Shown: positions 15,190-25,738, counted from the first letter of the stretch. The stretch: 64,000 nt of DNA from Roseinatronobacter sp052379845 (GCA_052379845.1 JBQTCF010000017.1), one strand, 5' to 3'. The notes: generated from the sequence alone by a model not told the origin. Numbers and translations are program-made.

Positions 15190-18143
15190 GTCAAACTGTC
15201 CTTTTCGGGCCGTCCCACAGGCAGCACAAGGGGCGTGTCCTGCATGCTCCATTCGCCGTAGCGTGACAGATGGTCATAATCCGACTGTTCGCGTTCCATG
15301 AACAGCATACGGCGCGCGGCAAAACCCTGATCGGGTGCCATATAGGCGCGAACCAGCGCCTCGAATTCCGTCAGGGTGGTGGCGTTCAGCGCCTCGGTCA
15401 CATCCATCTCCTCGCGTTTGGGGGTTGCGCCAAGGCCCAGATAGGTGATGCGCGCCACCGGCAGGGGGCCAGCGTCGGGGAATGCGCCTGCTTCGACCAT
15501 GACGGCCTGAAGCAGAAGCTGCTTGTCAAACAACACCTGCTGGGCCTGCGTGGGCGGTGTGCCGGTCTTATAGTCGATGACATGCGCCCGCCCGTCAGGC
15601 CACAGGTCAATCCTGTCGGGTTTCGCAGTCAGGGTGAAACCCGCCTGCGGCAACGCCATGGCCCCCTTGCTTTCCTGCAACAGGATCGCACCGGGTTGGG
15701 ACAGGTGAAAGTCAAGGAAATGTCGCGCGGCCCGCCCCATGCGTGCCCGCCACAGCGCGCGCGCGGCAGGCCATGGCACGTCCCGGTCCAGCACCTCATC
15801 CGCCATGTGCAGCAACTGCGCCAGCGGGTCGGCGGCGGGCGCAGCCGTGGTGAAGGTTTCCAGAACCTTATGAAGCACAGTGCCGCGCAACAAGGCATCT
15901 GCCGTCGGGTGCAGCGGGTTCAGCTTGCGCAACCGCAGAACGTATTTTGCATAAATCTCATAGGGGTCCCGGATAAGCCTGCTGATGGCCGTGACCGGCA
16001 ATTCCCGTGGCCGCGCGGCCACAGGGGGCGCGGGTGCAGGGCGCGGCGCGGGCGGGTCAGGGGGAATATTGCGGAAATCCCGGTCAAAGGACGCAGCTAT
16101 GCCCAGCCAGTACTGGCCACGCGCGCGCATATCCTCCAGCGCCTGTTTCCCGCCCTGATCGGGCAAGCCCCCCAGAAGGTTTGTCAGGCGGTTCAGCCAG
16201 CGTGATGGCACGGTCTTGGCTTCGGAATCGCGGATGGCGCGCGACAACACCACTTCAGTGGCCCCGATGGCCTGTTGAAAATCATGTGCCGACAGCCCGA
16301 TCTGGCGTTCAGGCAGCAACAGTCCCGCATCGGCGCGCATGCGCCGGTTCAGCCATGGGTCGGGGTCGGGGGCTTTGGGCCAGACACCTTCGTTCAACCC
16401 CGCAAGGATAACCAGCTGCGCGCCCTGCACCCGCGCTTCCAGCGTGCCCCAGATCATGACACGCGGATCGGCGTTGACAGCTTCACGCACTTCATGCTGT
16501 TGCAGATAGGCGGTCAGGAACGCGTCATAATCCGCGGGCGTCATGGCCCCGCCAGACCCCGCTTCGCGCGCCAGTTCGGACATGGCCACCAGCGCCTGTT
16601 TGCCCGCTGCCTGAAGCCATAATTCCCCCGTGCCCACATGAAGCCCCCGCGCCAGCCCTTCCGCCAGCGCCAGATGTTCGGACACCAGATCCGCCAGCGG
16701 GCGCGCGGTCGGGTCGGGCAACGGGGGCACCACATGCGCCAGCCAGTCGGCCCAGTCAGCACATTCTGCCGCCGCCCCCCAACCGCGCAAGAACGCCCCG
16801 TCAGGAAAGGCCACGGCCCGCCTGCGCAGGTGCAGTTCCAAATTGCGCGTGTTCAGCAAATGCGGCCCACGGTCCCCCGCGCTGTGACATAACGGGTGTT
16901 TCAGCAAACTCAGCAACGCCTGACCATCCAGCCGCCGCGCCATCAGCGCCGCGCATTGGCGCAAGAACCGCCCCGGCGCCGACAACGCCAAAGGGCGGCC
17001 CGCACTGTCATCAGGGGTGATGCGCCAGCGGTCCAGCGCCACCGTGACCATGCGCGTCAGGTTGCGGTCGGGCGTGACCAATGCGGCAGTTTTGCCCTGT
17101 TCCACGGCCACGCGCAGACATGCGGCGATGGCCTGCGCTTCCATCCTGGGGGACGGGGCTTCGATCAGGGCCATATCCGCCATGGCCGCATCCAGATCGC
17201 GCAATGCGCGGCCTTCGGTCATCCATTGGTCGGTCACAGGGGCCGGGCGCAGGGCCAGTGACACCAGACGGTTGCGCGCGGGCACGGGCGCGGCGCAGGG
17301 CACCCATGGCTGGACCTGCGCAGGCGTCAGGTCCAGCTGCGCCATCAGGCGCTGGAACCGAAACTGGGGGTGGTCCTCGCTGCTCAGGCTGTCACCAAGC
17401 CCGTCCCAGACAACGGGCGGCATGTCAAAATCAAACCCCGGCAGGATAACTGCCCCTTGTGGCAAGCGGGCCACAGCCTGCATCAACAGCGCCGTTGTCC
17501 CGCGCGACCCGGTCGAGCCTGCAATCAACACCGGGTCAGTGGGCGGGGTGATCTGCCAGCGCGCGATCAATGCCATGGTCTGGGCGCGCAGCCGCCCTTC
17601 GGCATCGGGCGTGTCCGGCGTGATCACGGTTTGCACCAGCCGGATGAAGTTCAACGCGCGCTGCCAATGCCCGGAATGGCCGCTGACATCCAGCCTGTCC
17701 AGCGCGTCAAATTCCACCCCTTCGGCCTGCATTTCGGAAAACAGCCGCGCCAGACTGTCCGACAGGTCATACAGCGCCGAACGCGGCGCAAGGTCAGGGT
17801 CGGCCACCAGCAGCCTGTCCACCAGCTGCGCAAGTTCCAGACGCCTGCGCAAGGGGGGAACGGGGGGCGGCAACCCCGCTGCCCCCACCAGTGTCAACGG
17901 GTCCGTCACCAGCCTTATGCGCGGCAACACAGCCGGACCATGGCTGGCCAGGCTGGCGCGCAGCCGCCGTTGCATGCGCCCCGAATTGACCAGCACCGTC
18001 ACCCTTGCGCGCGCCTGCGGGGGCAAGGGCGCCAGCCGGTCAAGCAGGCCCTGCGCCAGAAGATGGGGAAAATCCACGCCGGGCGGCAGGGCATAGACGC
18101 GCGCGTGGTCAATGGCGGGAAAGAGTGCGGGTGTCGCGCTCAT
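15186..18143 (-). CDS. addB: AddB, second subunit of the AddAB recombination complex
   Basis: AddB is the partner that carries a second nuclease domain and an inactivated helicase fold. The 985-residue protein has LPGFDFDMPPVVWDGL and VILAGLNEGVWP in the middle, and the nuclease signature HVIDYKTG in the C-terminal part (about residue 895). The C-terminal region lacks the cysteine cluster that binds an Fe-S cluster in Bacillus AddB. This seems usual for alphaproteobacterial AddB, but I have not compared sequences. The ATG at 18143 begins MSATPALFPAID and overlaps the tsaE stop by ATGA. In many relatives a sugar kinase and a nucleotidyltransferase gene lie between tsaE and addB; they are absent here. 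Confidence 0.95.
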   Translation of the reverse strand: MSATPALFPAIDHARVYALPPGVDFPHLLAQGLLDRLAPLPPQARARVTVLVNSGRMQRRLRASLASHGPAVLPRIRLVTDPLTLVGAAGLPPPVPPLRRRLELAQLVDRLLVADPDLAPRSALYDLSDSLARLFSEMQAEGVEFDALDRLDVSGHSGHWQRALNFIRLVQTVITPDTPDAEGRLRAQTMALIARWQITPPTDPVLIAGSTGSRGTTALLMQAVARLPQGAVILPGFDFDMPPVVWDGLGDSLSSEDHPQFRFQRLMAQLDLTPAQVQPWVPCAAPVPARNRLVSLALRPAPVTDQWMTEGRALRDLDAAMADMALIEAPSPRMEAQAIAACLRVAVEQGKTAALVTPDRNLTRMVTVALDRWRITPDDSAGRPLALSAPGRFLRQCAALMARRLDGQALLSLLKHPLCHSAGDRGPHLLNTRNLELHLRRRAVAFPDGAFLRGWGAAAECADWADWLAHVVPPLPDPTARPLADLVSEHLALAEGLARGLHVGTGELWLQAAGKQALVAMSELAREAGSGGAMTPADYDAFLTAYLQQHEVREAVNADPRVMIWGTLEARVQGAQLVILAGLNEGVWPKAPDPDPWLNRRMRADAGLLLPERQIGLSAHDFQQAIGATEVVLSRAIRDSEAKTVPSRWLNRLTNLLGGLPDQGGKQALEDMRARGQYWLGIAASFDRDFRNIPPDPPAPRPAPAPPVAARPRELPVTAISRLIRDPYEIYAKYVLRLRKLNPLHPTADALLRGTVLHKVLETFTTAAPAADPLAQLLHMADEVLDRDVPWPAARALWRARMGRAARHFLDFHLSQPGAILLQESKGAMALPQAGFTLTAKPDRIDLWPDGRAHVIDYKTGTPPTQAQQVLFDKQLLLQAVMVEAGAFPDAGPLPVARITYLGLGATPKREEMDVTEALNATTLTEFEALVRAYMAPDQGFAARRMLFMEREQSDYDHLSRYGEWSMQDTPLVLPVGRPEKDSLT

Positions 18144-18667
18144 GCGTGCCCCCCTTCGGTCAGTTTGCCCAGAATGCTGCGCCACCGGTCGCTGGGGGCG
18201 AAAAATTCCAGATGGCGGGTATCTGCCTGATTACCCTGCGCGATATACAGGTTCAGCGCGTCCCGGGGGGTGTAGTCTGCCAGTCTTTCGGGCCATTCAA
18301 TCAGGCAAATCGCCGTTTCAAACGCCTGATCCAACCCCAGTTCAAGGCATTCATGCGCATCCCCCAGACGATACAAATCCGCATGCCAAAGATCGACTGT
18401 GCCCAGATCATAGGTTTGCACCAGCGTGAATGTGGGCGACGGCACATCTTCATGGCGCCCCAACGCACCAAGGCGCGATTGGATCAAGGCCCGCGCGAAA
18501 TGGCTTTTTCCGGCGCCCACGGGACCATGCAGCAAAATGACATCGCCCGCCCCCAGCAACCGGCCAAGGCTGGCGGCAAGCTGTGCAGTCTGGTCGGGGC
18601 CGGTTGTCGTGACGGACAGGCAGGGCGTCTGCCCGGTGGCGGGCGGGGGAAACGGGGCATTTGACAT
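18140..18667 (-). CDS. tsaE: TsaE, ATPase for tRNA t6A37 synthesis
   Basis: TsaE is the P-loop ATPase that works with TsaB and TsaD to place threonylcarbamoyl on A37 of ANN-decoding tRNAs. The 175-residue protein has the Walker A HGPVGAGKSHFARALI, the family signatures VPSPTFTLVQTYD and WHADLYRLGD, and LIEWPERLADY. It is slightly longer than usual (about 150-160) because of an N-terminal Pro-rich stretch. addB starts at its stop codon with a four-base overlap. A PAS-domain gene lies upstream in sequence order on the same strand. Confidence 0.95.
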   Translation of the reverse strand: MSNAPFPPPATGQTPCLSVTTTGPDQTAQLAASLGRLLGAGDVILLHGPVGAGKSHFARALIQSRLGALGRHEDVPSPTFTLVQTYDLGTVDLWHADLYRLGDAHECLELGLDQAFETAICLIEWPERLADYTPRDALNLYIAQGNQADTRHLEFFAPSDRWRSILGKLTEGGHA

Positions 18668-18709
18668 GGGTGCGACATTGCCATGCCCCTAACCGCTGCG
18701 CCAGACCTG

Positions 18710-20425
18710 TCAGACGCGAATTCGGCTGCCTTTGTGTTTGACCGAGCGGAATTTCCCCCGCTCCGCAACCGGCGCCGCGACATCACCCATGCGCGCGTCC
18801 CGTCCCGGCAGGGCGGGGGCGGCATGATCCAGCCGGAAAATAAGGTCCTGATGGGTTTCCAACCCGCTGCGCGATTGCCCGCGGTCCTGCCTAAGGTGGC
18901 GAAACGTCACGACAACCCCGCCCCCGACAAGTTTTTGCGCACGCAAGGCAATTGGCGCGCCTGATCTTAGCGTTCCGGTGCCCGTCAGTTCCAGCGCCGA
19001 GGCAGGGTCGGCCAGAAAGGTGCCAAGCTGCGCCCAGAACGGTGTCGCCTCGCAGCGCAGCGCCCAATCCCGCAAGGCCTGTTCGATACCGAAATCAGCC
19101 ATATCACTACATGGGTCACGCCCCCAAAGCTGGACATATCCCGCATTCGCAAACACCGCCTGCCCCGCAAGATTGAACGCGGCAATCGCATCGGGCAGGA
19201 CATCCAGAATATTCTGGGCTGTCTCAATCTCGGCTTTATAGCCGCGCATCAGGCTGGCTTCTGATGTGATGTCCTGCATGAAAACCGCAAGCGCCCCCCC
19301 CGGTTGCGGTGATGCCGTGACATGGTAAATGCGGCCGGTTTCCAGATGCCATTCTTCATTGAAACTGCCAGATGCGGCGGCTTGTTCCAGCTTCATGATT
19401 TCGTCGCGCCATGTGCCGAAATCGCGCGGCTCTGGCAGCATGCGCAATTCGCGCAATGTATGCAACATCTGGCCCAGATCCGGGCGCGCGGCCAGAAAGA
19501 ACGGGTCAAGCCCTGTCAGGTCGACCAGCGCGGGGTTGAACACCTGAAGCCTGCGGTCCGCATCAAACACGGCAAGGCCGATGGGCAGGGTCGCAAAGGC
19601 GCGCGTCAGCATCTGCATCATTTCGCGCCGCGCGAATTCCGATTGCACAGTCGCGTCAATGGGCGTGGCAAAATGCAACGTCACCGCGCCCGCCGCGACA
19701 CATTGGTAAGAATACCACCGCGGCCCGTCACTGAACTGCAAACCCAGCCGCCCCGTCAGGTCCTGATCCGCGAAAAGCGGCGGCAATGGCCATGTCAGCG
19801 TCTGGTCGCGGATCTGGCCGCTGTCATGCAGGGCGGTGATATAGGCACAATTCGCCCAGATAATCTGGCCTTGCGCGTCGCTTTGCCAGATCAGCAGCGG
19901 CGCGGAACGGGTGACATCGCGCAGGTTGTGCAATTCCTGATGCAAGGCCTTGTAGCTTAACCTGTCCATGGCCACCAGCACCCCGTCCGCGCTGGTGTCT
20001 GTCAGGCGAAGATGGGCCAGACCGCAGCGCCACCGCGCTGTCAGCGCAAGGCCGCTGTCATCATGGGCCACAAGTTGCACATCACCCTTTTCGGCAAGTT
20101 GTGCAAGCTGCCCGCGCAAATCCGCGAAATGCCTGCCAAGATGGGCCAGCAGCGTATCCAGTTCACTGGACGCCTGTTCGCCCGGCTGTTCCGCATCCTG
20201 AACCCGGCCAATGACCCGCAAAAGCTGGCGCCCCCGGTCCGAGCAGTCAACAAGCGTGTGATCACGGAACACAAAAACCGCATCCTGATCTTCCATATCA
20301 GGCGAGAAGATGGGCGGTGTGTTATGGCGCGAAACCCCGGTAAACACCATCAGCGCGCCCAACACGGCAAATGCAGAGCCAAGAGAAACCGTTAACCCAA
20401 GAAGCAGCGCTTCCGCCATTGGCAT
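18710..20425 (-). CDS. Membrane-anchored PAS-domain protein without kinase domain
   Basis: The product has 571 residues. An N-terminal hydrophobic segment (about residues 5-29, LLLGLTVSLGSAFAVLGAL) should anchor it in the inner membrane. Several PAS-like regions follow: around 170-200 (APLLIWQSDAQGQIIWANCAY), 285-390 (FATLPIGLAVFDADRRLQVFNPALVDLTG) and 405-500 (ILDVLPDAIAAFNLAGQAVFANAGYV). I see no phospho-acceptor His box and no HATPase, GGDEF or EAL motif. It may therefore be a degenerate sensor kinase or a scaffold. It precedes tsaE by 42 bp. A PAS gene in this position is common in Rhodobacterales. Either Met1 or Met3 could be the start. Confidence 0.8.
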   Translation of the reverse strand: MPMAEALLLGLTVSLGSAFAVLGALMVFTGVSRHNTPPIFSPDMEDQDAVFVFRDHTLVDCSDRGRQLLRVIGRVQDAEQPGEQASSELDTLLAHLGRHFADLRGQLAQLAEKGDVQLVAHDDSGLALTARWRCGLAHLRLTDTSADGVLVAMDRLSYKALHQELHNLRDVTRSAPLLIWQSDAQGQIIWANCAYITALHDSGQIRDQTLTWPLPPLFADQDLTGRLGLQFSDGPRWYSYQCVAAGAVTLHFATPIDATVQSEFARREMMQMLTRAFATLPIGLAVFDADRRLQVFNPALVDLTGLDPFFLAARPDLGQMLHTLRELRMLPEPRDFGTWRDEIMKLEQAAASGSFNEEWHLETGRIYHVTASPQPGGALAVFMQDITSEASLMRGYKAEIETAQNILDVLPDAIAAFNLAGQAVFANAGYVQLWGRDPCSDMADFGIEQALRDWALRCEATPFWAQLGTFLADPASALELTGTGTLRSGAPIALRAQKLVGGGVVVTFRHLRQDRGQSRSGLETHQDLIFRLDHAAPALPGRDARMGDVAAPVAERGKFRSVKHKGSRIRV

Positions 20426-20500
20426 GATCCTTCTGGAAAAACACGACGCATTCCCTGAAAGATGCCCAATATTGGTTAAAGTCCCGTTAAGGTAGCCAGC

Positions 20501-20824
20501 TCAGATCTGCTTTTCGGGCATGAACACCTTTAGCCCGTCCAGATCATCGGTGACCTTCACCTGACAGGTCAGGCGCGAGCGCTGCGCATCGGGCTGGTAG
20601 GCAAAATCAAGCATGTCTTCTTCCATCGGGTCCTTTGGCGGCAGTTTTTCAACCCAATCCGGCGCGACATACACATGACATGTGGAACAGGCGCAGGCCC
20701 CGCCACAATCAGCTTCGATGCCGGGAATACCGTTGTCGCGCGCGCCTTCCATGACAGTCAGGCCGGTGGCCACGTCAACCACATGCTCGGTTCCGTCAAA
20801 TTCAACATAGGTGATTCTTGCCAT
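20501..20824 (-). CDS. [2Fe-2S] ferredoxin of the FdVI/adrenodoxin type
   Basis: This is a 107-residue soluble electron carrier with the four cluster ligands in CGGACACSTC (Cys-X5-Cys-X2-Cys) and LTCQV. It ends GLKVFMPEKQI. The pattern fits the adrenodoxin-like ferredoxins, such as FdVI of Rhodobacter capsulatus, that are linked to Fe-S assembly or P450 systems. The ATG at 20824 begins MARITYVEFDGTEH. A longer reading from 20902 has an N-terminus rich in Cys and Trp that looks non-coding. It stands alone between the PAS gene and a divergent exported protein. Confidence 0.95.
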   Translation of the reverse strand: MARITYVEFDGTEHVVDVATGLTVMEGARDNGIPGIEADCGGACACSTCHVYVAPDWVEKLPPKDPMEEDMLDFAYQPDAQRSRLTCQVKVTDDLDGLKVFMPEKQI

Positions 20825-20975
20825 GATACCCTCTGATAGCGAACGTCCCTGTTCGCACATAAAATAGCACCAACACTTTGACCAGACATGATTTTCGCAC
20901 AAGTGTGATGCGCTTTCGTCGCGCTTGCGTCAATTTTTTGCCCGAATCGGTTGGTATTGTTGCAAAATGGGAAAC

Positions 20976-21446
20976 ATGACACAGCCACGCAACAAAATCC
21001 GATCAGCTTTATGCCCGCGTCTGGCGGGATTGAAAGCTGGTCTTCTGGCAGGGTGCATTCTGGCTTTGGCGACGCCAGTGCTTGCCAATCCGGTTGAAAC
21101 AAGCCGCGCGCGCATAGACCCGTCGCAGTTGGACTTGCCACAGGCGAGCAGCCGGATGTGTTGGGCGCGCTATGCCACCCGAAACGCCCAGAATAATGGC
21201 GTCATTGTAGAAACCGCCTTTCGCGTGCCCTGCCCCGAACAGATGACCACGGAGTTTATTGCGACCTTGCAACGCGCATTGCACGCGCGCGGTCAATATG
21301 ACGGACCAATCACCGGACAGGCCGACAGCCAGACCCGTGCCGCCGTGCAGCGGTTCCAGAAATCAAACGGGTTCGACAGCCCGATCCTGACATTGGAAAC
21401 GGCACAGAATTTCGGCCTGCTGCCCATCGAACTGGGGCGGAACTGA
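20976..21446 (+). CDS. Exported peptidoglycan-binding-domain protein
   Basis: The 156-residue product begins with a basic, then hydrophobic signal peptide (AGLKAGLLAGCILALATPVLA, cleavage after about residue 37, ALA-NP). The middle has a pair of Cys (MCWARYA...FRVPCPEQ) that could form a disulfide. The C-terminal part is a PG_binding_1 domain (LQRALHARGQYDGPITGQ...TRAAVQRFQKSNG). No catalytic domain is present, so it probably only binds the wall. The ATG at 20976 is chosen. Two upstream in-frame ATG codons would add a few residues. It is divergent from the ferredoxin gene and converges with the Do protease gene. Confidence 0.82.
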   Translation: MTQPRNKIRSALCPRLAGLKAGLLAGCILALATPVLANPVETSRARIDPSQLDLPQASSRMCWARYATRNAQNNGVIVETAFRVPCPEQMTTEFIATLQRALHARGQYDGPITGQADSQTRAAVQRFQKSNGFDSPILTLETAQNFGLLPIELGRN

Positions 21447-21514
21447 ACAGACACCCGCCGCCCTGTGCGGGGGGGGGCGTCAGGCGTTCTATGCAGGGGT
21501 GAGAGCAGGCTGCT

Positions 21515-21572
21515 CAGAAGTGGGGACCGGTTTTGCGCAAAAAGACGTGCGACACCATAAGGTTAGCGCGTG
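21515..21572 (+). repeat. Dispersed palindromic intergenic repeat, copy 4 (partial, sub-type A)
   Basis: This copy keeps the loop and right arm of the core (AAGTGGGGACCGG then TTTTGCGC) and the sub-type A middle part (GCGACACCATAAGGTTAG). It lacks the left core arm and the distal part. A separate perfect inverted repeat GAGCAG-G-CTGCTC (21503-21515) replaces the left arm. It lies between the convergent genes for the peptidoglycan-binding protein and the Do protease. Confidence 0.8.
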
Positions 21573-21574
21573 TT

Positions 21575-21613
21575 TGTAACGCGCAAAAGCGGTATCCGCT
21601 TTTGCGCGTTACA
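21575..21613 (-). repeat. 18-bp perfect hairpin at the 3' end of the Do protease gene
   Basis: The left arm at 21575-21592 pairs perfectly with the right arm at 21596-21613 around a TAT loop. The stem includes GCGCAAAAGCGG opposite CCGCTTTTGCGC, clearly related to the core of the dispersed repeat family. It begins two bases beyond the stop codon of the Do protease gene. It has no T-run but could protect or end the transcript. Confidence 0.8.
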
Positions 21614-21615
21614 GT

Positions 21616-23091
<1,476 letters not shown>

Positions 23092-23323
23092 TTCTTTCGC
23101 TCCCTCTCGGATACGGCGTGTGAATACTGTGCCGGATATGACTATCATACCGGAATAGATAAAGACTAAGTGTTCAAACGCAATTCATGTGTCAGTTTTT
23201 CAATCATATGTGAAATATTGTCAGTTCAGACGCGCGTGGCCCAGGCGCCCCGGACGGGATGCAACATGTCGCAGGGTTATAAAAATATGCCCGGACCGCA
23301 GGGCGCCGCGTGCGCGCGCGCGG

Positions 23324-23524
23324 TCAAGCGGCAATCACTTTGGCCAGCGTGATCAGAATTCCCCCGATGGCCAGCGCGATCAACCCGATAAGACGGCGGG
23401 TTTCCACGGACAGCGCCGCGAAGCTGCGCAACAACTCTTCTATGCGCCGAGGGGCCAGCACGAATACCAGCCCCTCGAAGATCAGAACCAGCCCGAGGGC
23501 CAGAACCAGTGTTGATATGGTCAC
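23324..23524 (-). CDS. DUF2065 small membrane protein
   Basis: This is a 66-residue protein with two hydrophobic helices (residues 4-24, LVLALGLVLIFEGLVFVLAP, and 43-65, LIGLIALAIGGILITLAKVI) joined by a short charged loop (RRIEELLRSFAAL). The size, topology and place directly after hflC match the DUF2065 (YjeT-like) family. Its function is not established. Position suggests a link to the HflKC complex. It starts 12 bp after the hflC stop, so it is probably in the same operon. Confidence 0.88.
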   Translation of the reverse strand: MTISTLVLALGLVLIFEGLVFVLAPRRIEELLRSFAALSVETRRLIGLIALAIGGILITLAKVIAA

Positions 23525-23536
23525 GCACTGCGCCCC

Positions 23537-24541
23537 TTAATTGCCGATGATGGATTCCAACTCGCGGACGGCTTCGGGTTCTTCGGCGTCAGGTTCCGGT
23601 GCGCGCTGGCGCACGGCGTCGGGGTCGCGGGCAATTTCTTCGGCGGCCGCGTCTGCTGTGTCCAGAATGGCCTGTGTCATGCCGTCACCGCGCAGGAATG
23701 TGAAGAATTCACTGTCCGGACGCAGCACCATGTTCGAATTGTCACCCCGCAAGGCACGTTCATAGCTTTGCATGGACCGCGTGAATGCGAAGAATTCGGG
23801 GTCCAGACTGAAGGCATCAGCGTAAACGCGGTTGCGTTCGGCATCGGCTTCACCGCGCACAATCTCGCCTTCGCGCCGCGCCGAGGAGACCAGTTCAATC
23901 ACGGTCCGGTCAGCAAGCGCGCGCACCCGTTGCGCCGCCTCATTCCCGCGGGCGCGTTCGTCAGCGGCTTCGCGTTCACGTTCGGCGCGCATGCGTGCAA
24001 AGGTCGCTTCAAGGTTTTCTTGCGGCAGGTCAGTCCGCGTCAGGCGCACGTCGATAACCTCTATCCCCAGCGACAGCGCTTCGCGGCGGGCCAGATCACG
24101 AATCCGGTTCATCAGCGATGTGCGGTCTTCCGACAGCACCGCATTGGACGGCACCGACCCCAGAACCTCGCGGATGGCGGCATTCATGATGCGGTCCATG
24201 CGCACTTGTGCGGCACGCACACCGTCCACGCCCACTGCTTCGCGGAAGCGGCTGACATCTTCCAGACGCCAGCGCAGAAACGCATCGACAACCAGGCGGC
24301 GGTCATCCAGCGGGGTCACTTCCAGCGGCTGGGTTTGCAAGCCCAGAATCCGCGCATCATAGCGGACCACTTCCTGAATGAACGGAATCTTGAACCCAAG
24401 GCCAGGGTCGCTGATTTCCTGCTTCACCTGCCCGAATTGCAAAACCAGCACGTTTTCGCGTTCGTCCACAATGAACAGCGACGAAAACGCGGTGATGATT
24501 GCGACCACCAGAACCGGCAGTAGAATACCTGCTTTTTTCAT
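23537..24541 (-). CDS. hflC: HflC, SPFH/band 7 modulator of FtsH
   Basis: HflC is one of the two membrane proteins that form a cage around FtsH and moderate its proteolysis. The 334-residue protein has one N-terminal membrane helix (residues 5-25, ILLPVLVVAIITAFSSLFIV), then the band 7 domain beginning DERENVLVLQFGQV, and an Ala/Glu/Arg-rich coiled region around residues 190-235. Its start codon shares one base with the hflK stop (TGATG), so the two are coupled. The acidic tail ends ELESIIGN. Confidence 0.95.
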   Translation of the reverse strand: MKKAGILLPVLVVAIITAFSSLFIVDERENVLVLQFGQVKQEISDPGLGFKIPFIQEVVRYDARILGLQTQPLEVTPLDDRRLVVDAFLRWRLEDVSRFREAVGVDGVRAAQVRMDRIMNAAIREVLGSVPSNAVLSEDRTSLMNRIRDLARREALSLGIEVIDVRLTRTDLPQENLEATFARMRAEREREAADERARGNEAAQRVRALADRTVIELVSSARREGEIVRGEADAERNRVYADAFSLDPEFFAFTRSMQSYERALRGDNSNMVLRPDSEFFTFLRGDGMTQAILDTADAAAEEIARDPDAVRQRAPEPDAEEPEAVRELESIIGN

Positions 24542-25668
24542 CAGTTGGTGCTCCTCTGGCGGGTCAGTTCATTCAGGGGAAGATAGGGCAACACACCGCT
24601 GCCGCCAGCATCGCTGCCGGTCACATTGTCCAGAATTGTCAGGTTCATATCCCCAAGAACACGCTCCATTGTTTCAAGATACATACGTTTGCGCGTCACT
24701 TCGGGGGCATTCACATATTCGGAATACACCGAGACAAAGCGCGCCGCCTCACCTTGGGCGTTGTTCACAACTTCAGCGCGGTAGGCTTCGGCTTCTTCGC
24801 GCACCTGCGCGGCCTGACCACGGGCTTGCGCCAGAACGCGGTTGGCATAGGCATCGGCTTCGCGTTCCAGACGGTCGCGTTCCTGGCGTGCGGTCTGCAC
24901 ATCGCGGAAGGCGCTGATCACCTGCTCAGGCGGGTCGGCCTTGTCGAAGTTCACGCGAATAACGGAAATGCCGGATTCGTAGCTGTCCAGCAACCCTTGC
25001 ACCGCCGCGCGCAGGTCCGACGCAATGGCCCCGCGATCCCGGTTCAGAATGGGGGACAGTTCGGAACGGGCAATAATGTCGCGCATGGCAGATTCGGACG
25101 CGGCGCGCACCGTTTCACGCGGGTCCGCCAGATTGAACAGGAAACGCGCCGGATCGGTCACGTTCCAGACCACCTGAAATTCAATATCTACAACAGCTTC
25201 GTCGCGGGTCAGCATCAGGCCCGTGTCCAGCGCGCTGCGCCCTGTGCCCACTTCGGTGACACGTTCGGTCGTAACCTGCACAATTTCATGCGACACAACC
25301 GGCCAAGGCGCGAAGTTCAGGCCGGGGTTGCCAGTCTTGTAATACTGGCCAAACAACAGTTCCACAGACCGTTCTTCCGGGCGCACTGTGTAAAAGGACG
25401 CCACCGCCCACATCACCACCAGTGCGACCATCCCCAGCAGCGCCCCACGTTTCGAGAAACCCGGCCCACCAGTGCCGCGCCCGCCGCCAGTGCCGCCACG
25501 ACCGCCCATCAGAACGCGCAGTTGTTCCTGCCCCTTCTTCACGATTTCATCAATCTCGGGCATTTGCGGCTGGTCGCCGGGACCGCGCCCCCCGTTTCCA
25601 CCATTGCCACGATTACCGCCCCCGCGGTTACCGCCGCCTCCCCAAGGTCCACCGTTGTTTCCAGACAT
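24541..25668 (-). CDS. hflK: HflK, SPFH/band 7 modulator of FtsH
   Basis: HflK is the partner of HflC in the FtsH-associated complex. The 375-residue protein has a Gly-rich, disordered cytoplasmic N-terminus (about residues 1-60, repeats of GGGGNRGGGN type), a membrane helix (about 78-98, ALLGMVALVVMWAVASFY), the band 7 domain starting VRPEERSVELLFGQYY, and a coiled segment rich in Glu, Arg and Ala. The ATG at 25668 begins MSGNNGGPWGGGG and has GGAG upstream. It is the first gene of the hflK-hflC-DUF2065 block, 70 bp after gor on the same strand. Confidence 0.95.
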   Translation of the reverse strand: MSGNNGGPWGGGGNRGGGNRGNGGNGGRGPGDQPQMPEIDEIVKKGQEQLRVLMGGRGGTGGGRGTGGPGFSKRGALLGMVALVVMWAVASFYTVRPEERSVELLFGQYYKTGNPGLNFAPWPVVSHEIVQVTTERVTEVGTGRSALDTGLMLTRDEAVVDIEFQVVWNVTDPARFLFNLADPRETVRAASESAMRDIIARSELSPILNRDRGAIASDLRAAVQGLLDSYESGISVIRVNFDKADPPEQVISAFRDVQTARQERDRLEREADAYANRVLAQARGQAAQVREEAEAYRAEVVNNAQGEAARFVSVYSEYVNAPEVTRKRMYLETMERVLGDMNLTILDNVTGSDAGGSGVLPYLPLNELTRQRSTN

Positions 25669-25738
25669 CTGGACTCCATTTTGTTTGATTACGTTCATTT
25701 CTTACATCAAGTGGGTTCGCCCACCACGAATTCAACCC

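Noticed and set aside
23092..23323. A tRNA or small RNA gene in the 232-bp gap between the Do protease and DUF2065 genes
   Set aside because: No cloverleaf, T-loop or strong hairpin is visible. The gap most likely holds the Do protease promoter.
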